A stretch of DNA of 64,000 bases from JAMXLO01 sp963812475 (GTDB lineage: Bacteria > Pseudomonadota > Alphaproteobacteria > Acetobacterales > Acetobacteraceae), in contig CAWEVI010000005.1 in the NCBI GenBank assembly GCA_963812475.1, forward strand, positions 324,922 to 388,921, in the 5' to 3' direction. Shown one piece after another: positions 9,222 through 18,053 of the stretch (its first letter is position 1; the number at the start of each line of letters is the position of its first letter). Both the position numbers and the translations under genes were made by a program. The notes below the pieces were generated by a model. The model was given only the letters and a program-made list of their open reading frames with translations, searched no databases and had not been told where the DNA came from.

Positions 9222-9428
9222 GTGCGAGTGCTCACGACATCCAACGATCCTGTCCGCCTGTCGTTCCTCACCGCGCTGTTGGCGGATGCGGGCATCGCCG
9301 CGGTCGTGCTGGACGCGCATACCAGCGCGATTGAAGGCAGCATCGGCGCAATTCCGCGCCGCCTGATGGTGGCCACCGAGGACGAGCCGCGCGCCCTGCG
9401 CGTGCTGGCGGAGGCCGGAGAGGTCTGA
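9222..9428 (+). CDS. DUF2007 family small protein
   Basis: 68 residues from a GTG start (VRVLTTSNDPVRLSFL). It matches the DUF2007 'putative signal transducing' fold: an N-terminal strand, a helix carrying LSFLTALLADAGI, and a central strand region ending RRLMVATEDEPRALRVLAEAG. The function is unknown. It is divergent from ispB with 105 bp between the starts, and the next gene begins 60 bp downstream. The GTG at 9222 was chosen because the conserved N-terminal strand begins there. Confidence 0.75.
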   Translation: MRVLTTSNDPVRLSFLTALLADAGIAAVVLDAHTSAIEGSIGAIPRRLMVATEDEPRALRVLAEAGEV

Positions 9429-9488
9429 GACCCTTGCCTTCCGGACCATTTTCTTCTCTTTCGCGGCGAACAACCAAGGGAGGCACCA

Positions 9489-10463
9489 TTGCCGCCACAT
9501 CTGTCTCGCCGGACCTTCGGCGGCGCCGCGCTCACGCTTCTTGCTGCCCCGCGGCTTGCCCGTGCGGCGGCGCCCACGGAGATAAACATCGACTGGGCGA
9601 CCTACAATCCCGTGAGCATTGTGCTGAAGCAGCAAGGACTGCTCGAACAGGAATTCGCCGGCGACAAGATCGGCGTGCGCTGGGTGCAGTCCCTGGGATC
9701 GAACAAGGCGCTGGAGTTCCTCAATGCCGGTTCGATCGATTTCGGCTCGAGCGCCGGCGCGGCGGCGCTGATCGGCGCCATCAACGGCAATCCGATCAAG
9801 TCGATCTACGTCTTCTCGCGCCCCGAGTGGACGGCGCTGGTCACCATGCCGAACACGCCGATCAAAAGCGTGGCCGATCTGAAGGGCCAGCGCATCGCGG
9901 TGACGCGCGGCACCGACCCCCACATCTTCCTGGTGCGTGCGCTTGCCACCGCCGGGCTGACCGAGCACGACGTCAAGCTGGTGCTGCTGCAGCATCCTGA
10001 CGGCCGCACCGCGCTCGAACGCGGGGATGTCGCGGCCTGGGCCGGACTCGATCCGATGATGGCCGCGGCGGAAATCGAGAGCGGCGCCAGGCTGTTCTAT
10101 CGCAACGCGGGGGCCAACACCTGGGGCGTGCTGAACGTGCGCGAGGCGTTCGCCGGCGATAACCCCGAGCTGGTGCGACGTGTGCTGGCGACCTATGAGC
10201 GGGCACGGCGCTGGTCAGCGGAGCACCCGGCCGAACTGAAGGCGCTCATGGTCGCGGCGATGAAGCTGCCGGACACCGTGGTCGCGCGCCAGCTCGAACG
10301 CAACGACCTGTCCAGCGGCGCGATCGGCGAGAAGCAGGCGCAGACCATCATCGAAGCCGGCAGGGCCTTGCAAGAGGCCAAAGTGCTGCCGGCGGATATC
10401 GACGTGGTGGTCGTGACCGGCAAGCTGATCGATCCGTCGTTCGCCCGCGCCGCCGGCGCGTGA
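9489..10463 (+). CDS. ABC transporter substrate-binding protein, nitrate/sulfonate/taurine (SsuA-like) family
   Basis: 324 residues from a TTG start with GGGAGG close upstream. The N-terminus SRRTFGGAALTLLAAP followed by ARAAA is a twin-arginine signal peptide, so export is probably Tat-dependent to the periplasm. The body is NMT1/SsuA-like: INIDWATYNPVS-type first strand (written here as EINIDWATYNPVS), VQSLGSNKALEFLNAGSIDFG, and TRGTDPHIFLVRALA. It overlaps the permease gene by GTGA at 10460, so the two are translationally coupled. The real ligand is uncertain: this family binds sulfonates, taurine, nitrate, pyrimidine precursors or aromatic acids, and the tarD neighbour raises the possibility of a hydroxy-acid. 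Confidence 0.85.
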   Translation: MPPHLSRRTFGGAALTLLAAPRLARAAAPTEINIDWATYNPVSIVLKQQGLLEQEFAGDKIGVRWVQSLGSNKALEFLNAGSIDFGSSAGAAALIGAINGNPIKSIYVFSRPEWTALVTMPNTPIKSVADLKGQRIAVTRGTDPHIFLVRALATAGLTEHDVKLVLLQHPDGRTALERGDVAAWAGLDPMMAAAEIESGARLFYRNAGANTWGVLNVREAFAGDNPELVRRVLATYERARRWSAEHPAELKALMVAAMKLPDTVVARQLERNDLSSGAIGEKQAQTIIEAGRALQEAKVLPADIDVVVVTGKLIDPSFARAAGA

Positions 10464-11362
10464 CGCCGCGGAGCGCCGACCGATCCTCCCCCTCCCCTTG
10501 CGGACGGGGGTTGGGGGAAGGGGTGCCAACATCCACCGCATCGGAGCGTTTGCCCCCTCCCCCCAACCCCCTCCCACAAGGGGAGGGGGAGTTTCGTAGG
10601 CTGCGCGGCTGGATCACCGCACTGGCGGTTCCGGTGGCGCTCGGGGTGGCCTGGGAACTGGCGGTGCGCACTGGCATTGCGCCCGGCCGGCTGATGCCAC
10701 CGCCCTCGCGCCTGCTGCACACCGCGGCTGCGCTCGCCGCCTCGGGTGAACTTCAGAGGCACGTGGCCGCAACGATGACCCGCGTCGCCGTCGGCTTTGG
10801 CGTTGGCGCGGTCGCCGGCACCCTGATGGGCATGTTGACCGGCGCCAGCGAGACGGCGCGCCGCCTGCTCGACCCCTCCATCCAGGCCCTGCGCGCCATC
10901 CCCTCGATCGCCTGGGTGCCGATTTTCATACTCTGGCTCGGCATCTTCGAGACGTCCAAGCTGGCGCTGATTGCGTTGGGCGTGTTCTTCCCGGTCTACC
11001 TCGGCACGCTCTCAGGCGTTCAGAGCGTGGACCGCAAGCTGGTGGAGGTCGGCCGCGTGTTCGGCTTTTCCCCGCTTGGCATCATGCTGCGCATTACCTG
11101 GCCGGCCGTGCTGCCGACGTGGATCGCCTCGCTGCGCAGCGGCCTGGGTCTCGGCTTCATGTTCGTCGTCGCGGCGGAGCTTATGGGCGCGTCCGAGGGC
11201 CTGGGCTACCTGTTGCTGGACGGCCAGCAGATGGGCCGTGCGGACTCCATCCTGGTGGCGATGATCGTCTTCGCCCTGCTCGGCAAGGCGTCGGACGGCG
11301 TCCTGGTCGGGCTCGCCCGGCCGCTGCTGCGCTGGCAGGACACGGTGCGGGGACGGCTGTGA
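10460..11362 (+). CDS. ABC transporter permease (SsuC-like) with repeat-derived N-terminus
   Basis: 300 residues from a GTG that overlaps the TGA of the binding-protein gene (GTGA). Residues 1-45 are encoded by an inverted pair of REP elements and read as low-complexity PSPCGRGLGEGV ... PPPPNPLPQGEGE. The genuine permease starts near residue 50 (RGWITALAVPVALGVAWEL) and has about six membrane spans. The coupling motif of this family is in LVEVGRVFGFSPLGIMLRITWPAVLP. No ATG, GTG or TTG start lies between the repeat and the first membrane span, so the repeat is probably translated. A later GTG would remove part of span 1. Confidence 0.85.
   Translation: MTPRSADRSSPSPCGRGLGEGVPTSTASERLPPPPNPLPQGEGEFRRLRGWITALAVPVALGVAWELAVRTGIAPGRLMPPPSRLLHTAAALAASGELQRHVAATMTRVAVGFGVGAVAGTLMGMLTGASETARRLLDPSIQALRAIPSIAWVPIFILWLGIFETSKLALIALGVFFPVYLGTLSGVQSVDRKLVEVGRVFGFSPLGIMLRITWPAVLPTWIASLRSGLGLGFMFVVAAELMGASEGLGYLLLDGQQMGRADSILVAMIVFALLGKASDGVLVGLARPLLRWQDTVRGRL
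10485..10591. repeat. inverted REP pair (REPIN-like), in frame within the permease gene
   Basis: The left arm is 10485-10526 and the right arm 10550-10591. The reverse complement of the right arm matches the left over about 42 bp with a few mismatches; each arm begins CTCCCCCTCCCCTTG. About 23 bp separate the arms, so the transcript can fold into a long GC-rich hairpin between the binding-protein and permease cistrons. Its total length keeps the reading frame open. Confidence 0.8.
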
Positions 11363-12144
11363 CCACGCTGGCAATCGAGCACCTGAGCAAGACCTACGCC
11401 GACGGTACCGAGGCGCTGCGCGACATGCACATCGTGGCCCACAGCGGCGACATCGTCGCCATCCTCGGCGGCTCCGGTTGCGGCAAGACCACGCTGCTGC
11501 GCCTGACGGCCGGGTTGGACCGGCCGAGCGCCGGCACCATCGCCATCGACGGTGCACCGATAGAGGGCACCCATCCGGCGATCAGCGCGGTGTTCCAGGA
11601 GCCGCGCCTGCTGCCCTGGCTGACGGTCGCCCGCAACATTGCCTTCGGCGGTCGGCGCATGGCCGGGCCCGAGCGGCAGCGGCGGGTCGCCGACCTGCTC
11701 GACCGCATCGGCTTGGCCGGCTACGGCGGGCGCTGGCCGAAGGATCTGTCCGGCGGCCAGCAGCAGCGCGTCGCGATCGCGCGTGCGCTGATCGGGCGTC
11801 CCGAGATCCTGCTGCTGGATGAGCCGTTCTCCGCGTTGGATGGCTTCACGCGCGGCAGCCTGCACGAACTGCTATTGGACTTGTGGCAGGAGCTGCGGCC
11901 GACGATCCTGATTGTCACGCACGACGTGGACGAGGCGGTGTTTCTTGCGGACCGAATCGTGTTGATGCGGCCGCGTCCCGGCCGGGTGCACGAGACGATG
12001 ACGATCGGACTGCCGCGACCACGCAACAAGCTGGCTGCGGAGTACGACATCACGCGGCGCAACGTCCTGCGTGCGATAGACCGCACGTTGGCAGCGGACC
12101 GGACGACAAGTCTGGGATTCAGTTCGGTCTCTCCATGGGTTTAG
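11359..12144 (+). CDS. ABC transporter ATP-binding protein (SsuB/TauB-like)
   Basis: 261 residues from a GTG overlapping the permease stop (GTGA), so the third gene of one coupled transporter operon. Walker A GGSGCGKTT, Q-loop VFQEPRLLPW, signature LSGGQQQR, Walker B ILLLDEPFSALD and H-loop VTHD are all intact. The sequence type is that of the importer ATPases of the nitrate/sulfonate/taurine group. The C-terminus has about 20 residues after RRNVLRAIDRTLA with no recognised role. Confidence 0.9.
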   Translation: MTTLAIEHLSKTYADGTEALRDMHIVAHSGDIVAILGGSGCGKTTLLRLTAGLDRPSAGTIAIDGAPIEGTHPAISAVFQEPRLLPWLTVARNIAFGGRRMAGPERQRRVADLLDRIGLAGYGGRWPKDLSGGQQQRVAIARALIGRPEILLLDEPFSALDGFTRGSLHELLLDLWQELRPTILIVTHDVDEAVFLADRIVLMRPRPGRVHETMTIGLPRPRNKLAAEYDITRRNVLRAIDRTLAADRTTSLGFSSVSPWV

Positions 12145-12285
12145 CTCAGAGCATCGCGCCACTGCGATCGGTCCAAGGTGCACAAGTGACAGCGCAGGTT
12201 CGCCCCACACGGCTGCCCGCGTGTTCAGTCGCGGGCCTCCCGGTCGCAAGTTGCAAATGCGGCGCGGATGCGCTGAAACGCCTGC

Positions 12286-13455
12286 ATGCCAATACGCATC
12301 ACCGATGTGCGCGAGATCACGCAACCGATCAGCTCGCCGATCCGCAATGCCTACATCGACTTCTCCAGAATGACGACGAGCCTCGTCGCCGTGGTGACCA
12401 ATGTCGAGCGTGACGGACGACCGGTGATCGGCTACGGGTTCAATTCCAACGGCCGCTACGGTCAGGGTGGCCTGATCCGCGAGCGCTTCGCGCCCCGCAT
12501 CCTGGAGGCCGATCCGCGATCCCTGCTGGACGCCACGGCGGAGAACCTCGATCCGGACCGCATCTGGGCCTGCATGATGACGAACGAGAAGCCGGGCGGC
12601 CATGGCGATCGTTCGGTCGCGGTCGGCACGATCGACATGGCGGTTTGGGATGCCGCGGCGAAGATCGCCGGGCGGCCCTTGTTCCGTCTGCTCGCCGAGC
12701 GGCACGGCATCGAGGCCGATCCGCGCGTGTTCGTCTATGCGGCGGGCGGCTACTATTACCCTGGCAAGGACACCACGGCACTCTGCGCCGAGATGCGAAG
12801 CTACCTCGACCGCGGCTACACCGTGGTCAAGATGAAGATCGGCGGCGATGCAATCGACGATGATCGCCGCCGAATCGAGGCGGTGCTGCGGGAGATCGGC
12901 AGCGACGCACGACTGGCAGTGGATGCCAACGGGCGGTTCGATCTCGCCGCCGCCATCGACTACGCGCGAATGCTGCGTCGCTACGACCTGTTCTGGTACG
13001 AAGAGGCGGGCGATCCGCTGGACTACCAGCTTCAGGCGGCACTTGCGGAATTCTACCCGGGGCCCATGGCAACGGGGGAGAACCTGTTCAGCCACCAGGA
13101 CGCGCGCAATCTGATCCGCCATGGAGGCCTGCGGCCAGATCGCGACTGGCTGCAATTCGACTGCGCCCTCTCCTATGGCCTGTGCGAGTACCAACGTACT
13201 CTTTCAATGCTGAAAGATGCCGGCTGGTCGTGGCGACGCTGCATTCCGCATGGCGGGCATCAGATGTCGCTCGCCATCGCGGCAGGTCTTGGACTTGGCG
13301 GCAACGAGAGCTATCCGGACGTATTCCAGCCGTATGGTGGCTTCCCCGATGGCACGCGCGTCGAGAACGGCGTGGTGACGCTCCCGGAACTGCCTGGGAT
13401 CGGCTTCGAGGCGAAGTCCGATCTCTATGCGGTCATGCGCGCGTTGGCGGCATAG
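12286..13455 (+). CDS. tarD: D(-)-tartrate dehydratase, enolase superfamily
   Basis: 389 residues. It closely resembles the Bradyrhizobium D-tartrate dehydratase, which converts D-tartrate to oxaloacetate and water. The family's active-site set is present at the expected spacing: KMK with Lys182/Lys184 (base), metal ligands Asp213 (VDANGRF), Glu239 (WYEE) and Glu265 (GENLFSH), and His322 in IPHGGHQ (acid). The N-terminal capping part ITQPISSPIRNAYIDF is also characteristic. It follows the SsuABC-like transporter by 141 bp on the same strand, which suggests the transporter may supply its substrate, although the gap leaves room for a separate promoter. Confidence 0.9.
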   Translation: MPIRITDVREITQPISSPIRNAYIDFSRMTTSLVAVVTNVERDGRPVIGYGFNSNGRYGQGGLIRERFAPRILEADPRSLLDATAENLDPDRIWACMMTNEKPGGHGDRSVAVGTIDMAVWDAAAKIAGRPLFRLLAERHGIEADPRVFVYAAGGYYYPGKDTTALCAEMRSYLDRGYTVVKMKIGGDAIDDDRRRIEAVLREIGSDARLAVDANGRFDLAAAIDYARMLRRYDLFWYEEAGDPLDYQLQAALAEFYPGPMATGENLFSHQDARNLIRHGGLRPDRDWLQFDCALSYGLCEYQRTLSMLKDAGWSWRRCIPHGGHQMSLAIAAGLGLGGNESYPDVFQPYGGFPDGTRVENGVVTLPELPGIGFEAKSDLYAVMRALAA

Positions 13456-13490
13456 CGTCGCAACGTTTGAGGAGGCAGGTCCTGGATACT

Positions 13491-14489
13491 GTGGCACCCA
13501 TCCGCATCGGCATAGCCGGCGCCGGCCATTTCGGCCGCTATCATGCGCTGAAGGTCGCTGCATCGGACCGGGCCAGGCTGGTCGGCGTGTACGATATCGA
13601 CACCGAGCGCGCCAGGACGATCGGCTGGGAGGCCGGCGCTCCCCACATGGACCTTGCCGCTCTGCTCGCCGGTTGTGATGCGTTGATCGTCGCCGCGCCG
13701 GCCGCGGCACACCACGCGCTCGCAGCCCAGGCGCTGCGCGCCGGCAAGCACGTGCTGGTCGAAAAGCCGATCGCCGCCACCCTGGCCGAGGCGGATGAAC
13801 TCGCCGCGCTCGCCGCCGAACGGCGGCTCGTCCTCCAGGTTGGCCACCAGGAGCGCTTTTCCGCCGCGTTCAGTGCGCTGGACGGAAGGCTGGGGGCACC
13901 GCTTTACGTCGAGGCCACGCGGATCGCACCGTTCAAGCTGCGCGGGACCGACGTGTCGGTGATCCTCGATCTGATGATCCACGACCTCGACATGATCCTG
14001 GCGCTGGTGGCCAGCCCGATCGAGAGCGTGGATGCGGTCGGTGCGGCCATTGCGAGCCAACATGTGGACATCGCCAATGCGCGCATTCGTTTCCGAACCG
14101 GCGCGGTGGCGACGATCACCGCCTCCCGGGTCGCCGCCCGCACCGAGCGGCGGATGCGCGTATTCGCCCAGGACGGCTACATGGCGGCCGACTTTGCCAA
14201 CCGCAGCCTCGCCGTGATCGCCCGCGACCGCGGGAAGCCGGTACCGGGCGTGGCCGGCTTCGGCATGGAGGAGGTCTCCTGGCAGGAGCACGATGCGCTG
14301 GCCGCGGAGCATGCCGCCTTCGCGGCCGCCGTGCTCGATGGCGAGCCGGTGCTGGTGGACGCAGCGGCGGGCCGGCGGGCGCTGGCGGCGGCGTTGGCGG
14401 TGACCGACAGCATGGCCGCCTCACGCGAGCGGATGGAGGTGTCAGGCTTGATCGAGCAGACCCAGAACGGCGGCGGCGGCGGCCTCTGA
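13491..14489 (+). CDS. Gfo/Idh/MocA family NAD(P)-dependent oxidoreductase (GnnA-like by context)
   Basis: 332 residues. The Rossmann motif GIAGAGHFGRYHA is at the N-terminus, the EKPIA motif (KHVLVEKPIA) near residue 87, and the C-terminal domain carries a MIHDLDMILAL helix with the usual His/Asp. A GTG at 13491 was chosen. A GGAGG box at 13471 is better spaced for a CTG at 13482, so the first three residues are uncertain. The gene converges with and overlaps lpxB by 48 bp. A Gfo/Idh/MocA gene beside lpxB recalls GnnA of lipid A biosynthesis (UDP-GlcNAc 3-oxidation), but no GnnB-type aminotransferase is adjacent. A role with the tartrate genes upstream is equally possible. Confidence 0.85.
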   Translation: MAPIRIGIAGAGHFGRYHALKVAASDRARLVGVYDIDTERARTIGWEAGAPHMDLAALLAGCDALIVAAPAAAHHALAAQALRAGKHVLVEKPIAATLAEADELAALAAERRLVLQVGHQERFSAAFSALDGRLGAPLYVEATRIAPFKLRGTDVSVILDLMIHDLDMILALVASPIESVDAVGAAIASQHVDIANARIRFRTGAVATITASRVAARTERRMRVFAQDGYMAADFANRSLAVIARDRGKPVPGVAGFGMEEVSWQEHDALAAEHAAFAAAVLDGEPVLVDAAAGRRALAAALAVTDSMAASRERMEVSGLIEQTQNGGGGGL

Positions 14490-15575
14490 CGGCGATCCCG
14501 CGGGCGGCCGAAGCAACGCAAGCGCGTCGCGGCAGGCGGTAAGCTGCGTTGCCACGACCGCAGGATCATTCAGCAAGATGCGCATTTCCGCCGCAAGACG
14601 GTCCGGCGTGCATGTCTGCTGGATCAGTTCCGGCACCACCTCGCGTCCCGCGAGCAGGTTGATCACCGAGGCGTACTTCGCGGTGACAAGACGCCGCGCG
14701 ATTACGGCGCTGAGCGGATTGAGCCGGTATGTTACCACCATCGGCACACCAGCCATCGCCAGTTCAAGCGTCGAAGTACCGGACTTGGTCAGCGCCGCGG
14801 CGGATGCGGCAAAGGCGTCGTACTTGTCCTGGTCCTCGACCACCAATACCGGTCGCGGCGTCCAGCCTTGCGTCGCCTGACGAACAGCGTCCGCCACCGG
14901 AGCGGCCACCGGCACGACCGGCGCCACATTCGGCAACCGGCGCAACGTGGCGCCAAGGATCGGCAGCAGCCGCGCCACCTCGGTGCGGCGGCTGCCGGGC
15001 ATGATGGTCACGATCCGCGCGGCCGCGTCGATGCGGTGGGTCGCGCGAAACCGTACCCCGTCGCCGCGCTCCGCGCCGCTCTCCAGCACCGGATGGCCGA
15101 CGAAGGTCGCCGGCAAGCCATGACGGGCAAAGAACGCCGGTTCGAACGGCAGTAGGCAGAGCAACTCGTCCCAGAGGCCCGGATAGTGCCGCACCCGGCT
15201 TTCGCGCCAGGCCCAGACCTGCGGCGCAACGTAGTGGACGCGCTTCACGCCGAGCGGGCCGATCGCCTTCAGCACGCGCAGGGTAAAGCCCGGGCTGTCG
15301 ATTGTTATCACCACATCGGGCAGGCGTGCCGCGATGTCGTCAACCGTCTGGCGCAGCCTGCGTCGTAGGTGAGCGAGGCGCGGCAGCACCTCCAGCAGCC
15401 CCATCAGAGCGAGATCCCGCAGCGGGAACAGGCTCGCGATCCCCTGCGCCGCCATCGCCTTGCCGCCGATGCCGGCAAACGCGAGGTCCGGCCGCCGCGC
15501 ACGCAGTGCCGCGATCAGACGGGCACCCAGCACGTCGCCGCTTGCCTCGCCGGCGATCAGATAGATCAGCGACAC
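14442..15575 (-). CDS. lpxB: lipid-A-disaccharide synthase
   Basis: 377 residues, normal for LpxB, the GT19 glycosyltransferase that joins 2,3-diacylglucosamine-1-phosphate with its UDP form at the inner membrane. Motifs: IAGEASGDVLGA at the N-terminus, GIGGKAM, VHYVAPQVWAWRESR, MPGSRRTEVARLLP and KSGTSTLELAMAGVPMVV. It is separated from the other lpx genes here. Its 3' end overlaps the convergent oxidoreductase gene by 48 bp, and the beta-helix gene ends 76 bp upstream of its start, so cotranscription with that gene is possible. Confidence 0.93.
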   Translation of the reverse strand: MSLIYLIAGEASGDVLGARLIAALRARRPDLAFAGIGGKAMAAQGIASLFPLRDLALMGLLEVLPRLAHLRRRLRQTVDDIAARLPDVVITIDSPGFTLRVLKAIGPLGVKRVHYVAPQVWAWRESRVRHYPGLWDELLCLLPFEPAFFARHGLPATFVGHPVLESGAERGDGVRFRATHRIDAAARIVTIMPGSRRTEVARLLPILGATLRRLPNVAPVVPVAAPVADAVRQATQGWTPRPVLVVEDQDKYDAFAASAAALTKSGTSTLELAMAGVPMVVTYRLNPLSAVIARRLVTAKYASVINLLAGREVVPELIQQTCTPDRLAAEMRILLNDPAVVATQLTACRDALALLRPPAGSPSEAAAAAVLGLLDQA

Positions 15576-15651
15576 GGCGCTAGCCCGCTGGCAGATGTTG
15601 CGTCGTCACGACCGGTTCGCATCCTTCAGCGGCAATCGCGCAACTGAAACC

Positions 15652-18006
15652 CTACTTCACCAATCCGGTCACGCCGACCACCAGGAACGATGCGAGCACA
15701 TATCCCATGATCTTGTGGACGTAGAAATAATAGCGCGCCCATCCCGCCAGCTCGATGGTGTAGTGCATCTCGCGCAGGCGGATGATCGGCAAAAGCAGGT
15801 CGAAGCTGTAGGCCAGTCCGAACGGCATGCCGTGACGACGCCCCTCGCCCGACGCACGCAGCACGACGACGCCGGCGAGTATGAACCCAGCGACCCAGAA
15901 AAGGGCGCGCTCGACATGGTAACCATAACCGACGGACCAATCGAGCGCGGTCAGCCACACGCGCTGCGGTCCGCGCACCTCCTGACGCTCGCGCTGCTTC
16001 CCGATGTAAAGGACTTCGTCGGCGGCGTCCGGTCTTCCCGCATCGCGCAGCACCGTCGCGAGCTGAACGTAGGGCTGCGGCGAATACTGCCCTTTGGCGA
16101 GCCAGGTCTTGAACCATTTGACGGGTCGATCGGCCATGCGGTCGCGCTCGTCGGCGTGAACGCCGCCAAGGCTCCGATACGTGAAGCCTGTCAGGTCAAG
16201 CTTCCCGGGCCACGCATCGCGCGCATCCTGAATTGCATCGGCCCTGGCGTTATGCAGGATCAGCGTCGGATCGCCGATCCAGCGTGTTGGTGGCAGCCCA
16301 AGCGCCAGGTCGCTGCGAATCTGCGCGCCGGTGATGTCCACATCGCTGTGGAATGTGCCGTTAGCCAATTCCAGTTCGCCGATGTTGCTGAAGATCAGGT
16401 TGACGGGTCCGGAGAACTCGGCGCCCCCGCTGAGGAAGACATCGCCATGCACCTCGATCAACTCCATATCCAACGCTCCGGCAACCTTCGATCCGCGCAG
16501 GTTCAGCAACCCACCAATCCGGGCGTCCACGAGGCCGATCTCGGCGAACTCGGCCTTGCTCAGGTAAATGGCGCTGGCCAGTTGCAGTCCGAACATGTTG
16601 AGCACGCCACGCACCTTGGCTTCGCTTAGATCGAGGAAGCCACCGACGTGGGCGTTGGAAAGGCGAACCTCCGCAAACTCGGATTTGCTGCTCATGTCCA
16701 GACCACCATCGAGATCGAGGCTTCGCATATCGAGCAGACCACTGATCTTGGCGTCATCGATGCGAAGATTGCCGAGCACATGTGCGTTGGAGAGATTGAC
16801 GTCGGCAAACTCCGCCTTGTCGTTCATCAAAAGAGTTCCATCAATCCGCGTCAGACCCATGATGAGGGGGCCGTGCACCTTCGACCCGGTCAGCGCCACT
16901 AGACCTCCGACGTGCGCGCCGATGAGCCGGACCTCGGCAAAGTCGGCGCCGCTGCCCATGTCCAGAACCCCATCCAGCCGCAGGTTCGTCATATCGAGCA
17001 AATCATGAATGGTCGCGGTGTCGAAGGCCAGATTGGCGAGCAGATGCGCGTTGACCAGCAGCACCCGCCCGAATTCGGATTGACCGTTCATCACCAGGTT
17101 TCCATCGACGCGAATGGCAGCCATGTTGAATGTCCCGGCAACCTTCGTCTGCGGCAGCCCGAATTGCCCGTGGACGTGCGCGCCGGCCACAATCACATCC
17201 GTGAACCGGCCCTGGTCCATGATGAGATGGCCGTTGATTTCAGCGCCGAACATGTTCAACTGCCCGGACGACTTGACGCCCTCGAGGACGAGCACCTCGC
17301 CGACCTGCGCTCCGCCCAACATCGCATCGCCGAATTCATCATTCGTCATATCCAGACTGCCCGCGACCTGGAGCCAGCCAAGATCGAGATTGCCGGTGAT
17401 CCTGGATTCATCCAGATTAAGGTCGCCGCCGATGCGACTGGAGCCGAGGTTCACCGCGGCCAGTTCGGATCGATGGATCGTAAGATCCTTATCGATCCGG
17501 ATGTCCTGCATAAGGACGGACCCCGCGGCGCGCGTGCGATCGATCAGGATCCGATGCGTTGACCTAACTTCGCGAAAATCGACGCCCTGCTCCAGCAAAC
17601 TCCGATCGAGCCAAAGTTCGTGGTCGATCTGCGCGCCACTCAAATCGACCGAATCTTTGAAACGAGCACCGACTATGTGGACGCCGTTGCGCGTGAGCGT
17701 ATGTCGGTATTTGTCAGCAAGCAGGATTGTCTCGATGAACGCCGATGTCAGAACACGATTGTCCGGCAGTCCTTCCGGGCGCTTGGGATCCAGGTCGCCG
17801 CCGTACTCCGGCGCCGCGTTGAAGTCGGCGGTCTGGCCGATGCAGACGCGGCTCCACACGAATGCTTCCTGAGGCGACCAATGTTCATCCGCAGCGACCG
17901 GACACGTCCCGTCCATGGGCACAGGTCGGGCGGGTTCCTCCGCCCGTACAACGCAGATCGTCAGCAGCAAAGCCGTCACCACCACATGCAGAACAGGTCG
18001 CAGCAT
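15652..18006 (-). CDS. large periplasmic beta-helix-like repeat protein with C-terminal membrane anchor, unknown function
   Basis: 784 residues. A signal peptide spans about 1-22 (MLRPVLHVVVTALLLTICVVRA). From about residue 100 to 560 there are degenerate repeats of roughly 43 residues, each with short strands of the form AEFADVNLSNAHVLGNL ... DLDGGLDMSSK. This is the pattern of a right-handed beta-helix of pentapeptide or bactofilin type. Residues after 640 are helical (KTWLAKGQYSPQPYVQLATVL), then two hydrophobic segments: ALFWVAGFILAGVVVLRA and the C-terminal YVLASFLVVGVTGLVK. The likely arrangement is a periplasmic helix tethered to the inner membrane by its tail. The sequence resembles proteins loosely named 'membrane-associated oxidoreductase', but no cofactor site is seen, so no function is assigned. 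Confidence 0.75.
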   Translation of the reverse strand: MLRPVLHVVVTALLLTICVVRAEEPARPVPMDGTCPVAADEHWSPQEAFVWSRVCIGQTADFNAAPEYGGDLDPKRPEGLPDNRVLTSAFIETILLADKYRHTLTRNGVHIVGARFKDSVDLSGAQIDHELWLDRSLLEQGVDFREVRSTHRILIDRTRAAGSVLMQDIRIDKDLTIHRSELAAVNLGSSRIGGDLNLDESRITGNLDLGWLQVAGSLDMTNDEFGDAMLGGAQVGEVLVLEGVKSSGQLNMFGAEINGHLIMDQGRFTDVIVAGAHVHGQFGLPQTKVAGTFNMAAIRVDGNLVMNGQSEFGRVLLVNAHLLANLAFDTATIHDLLDMTNLRLDGVLDMGSGADFAEVRLIGAHVGGLVALTGSKVHGPLIMGLTRIDGTLLMNDKAEFADVNLSNAHVLGNLRIDDAKISGLLDMRSLDLDGGLDMSSKSEFAEVRLSNAHVGGFLDLSEAKVRGVLNMFGLQLASAIYLSKAEFAEIGLVDARIGGLLNLRGSKVAGALDMELIEVHGDVFLSGGAEFSGPVNLIFSNIGELELANGTFHSDVDITGAQIRSDLALGLPPTRWIGDPTLILHNARADAIQDARDAWPGKLDLTGFTYRSLGGVHADERDRMADRPVKWFKTWLAKGQYSPQPYVQLATVLRDAGRPDAADEVLYIGKQRERQEVRGPQRVWLTALDWSVGYGYHVERALFWVAGFILAGVVVLRASGEGRRHGMPFGLAYSFDLLLPIIRLREMHYTIELAGWARYYFYVHKIMGYVLASFLVVGVTGLVK

Positions 18007-18053
18007 CGATCGAGACGGTGCCTGGCGCTCAACGATGTCGCGGCGCCGTGCGG

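Noticed and set aside
9117..9995. Upstream open extension of the ispB frame (about 290 extra codons).
   Set aside because: It runs opposite the DUF2007 and binding-protein genes and has no domain; the TTG at 9116 with CAGGAG is the better start.
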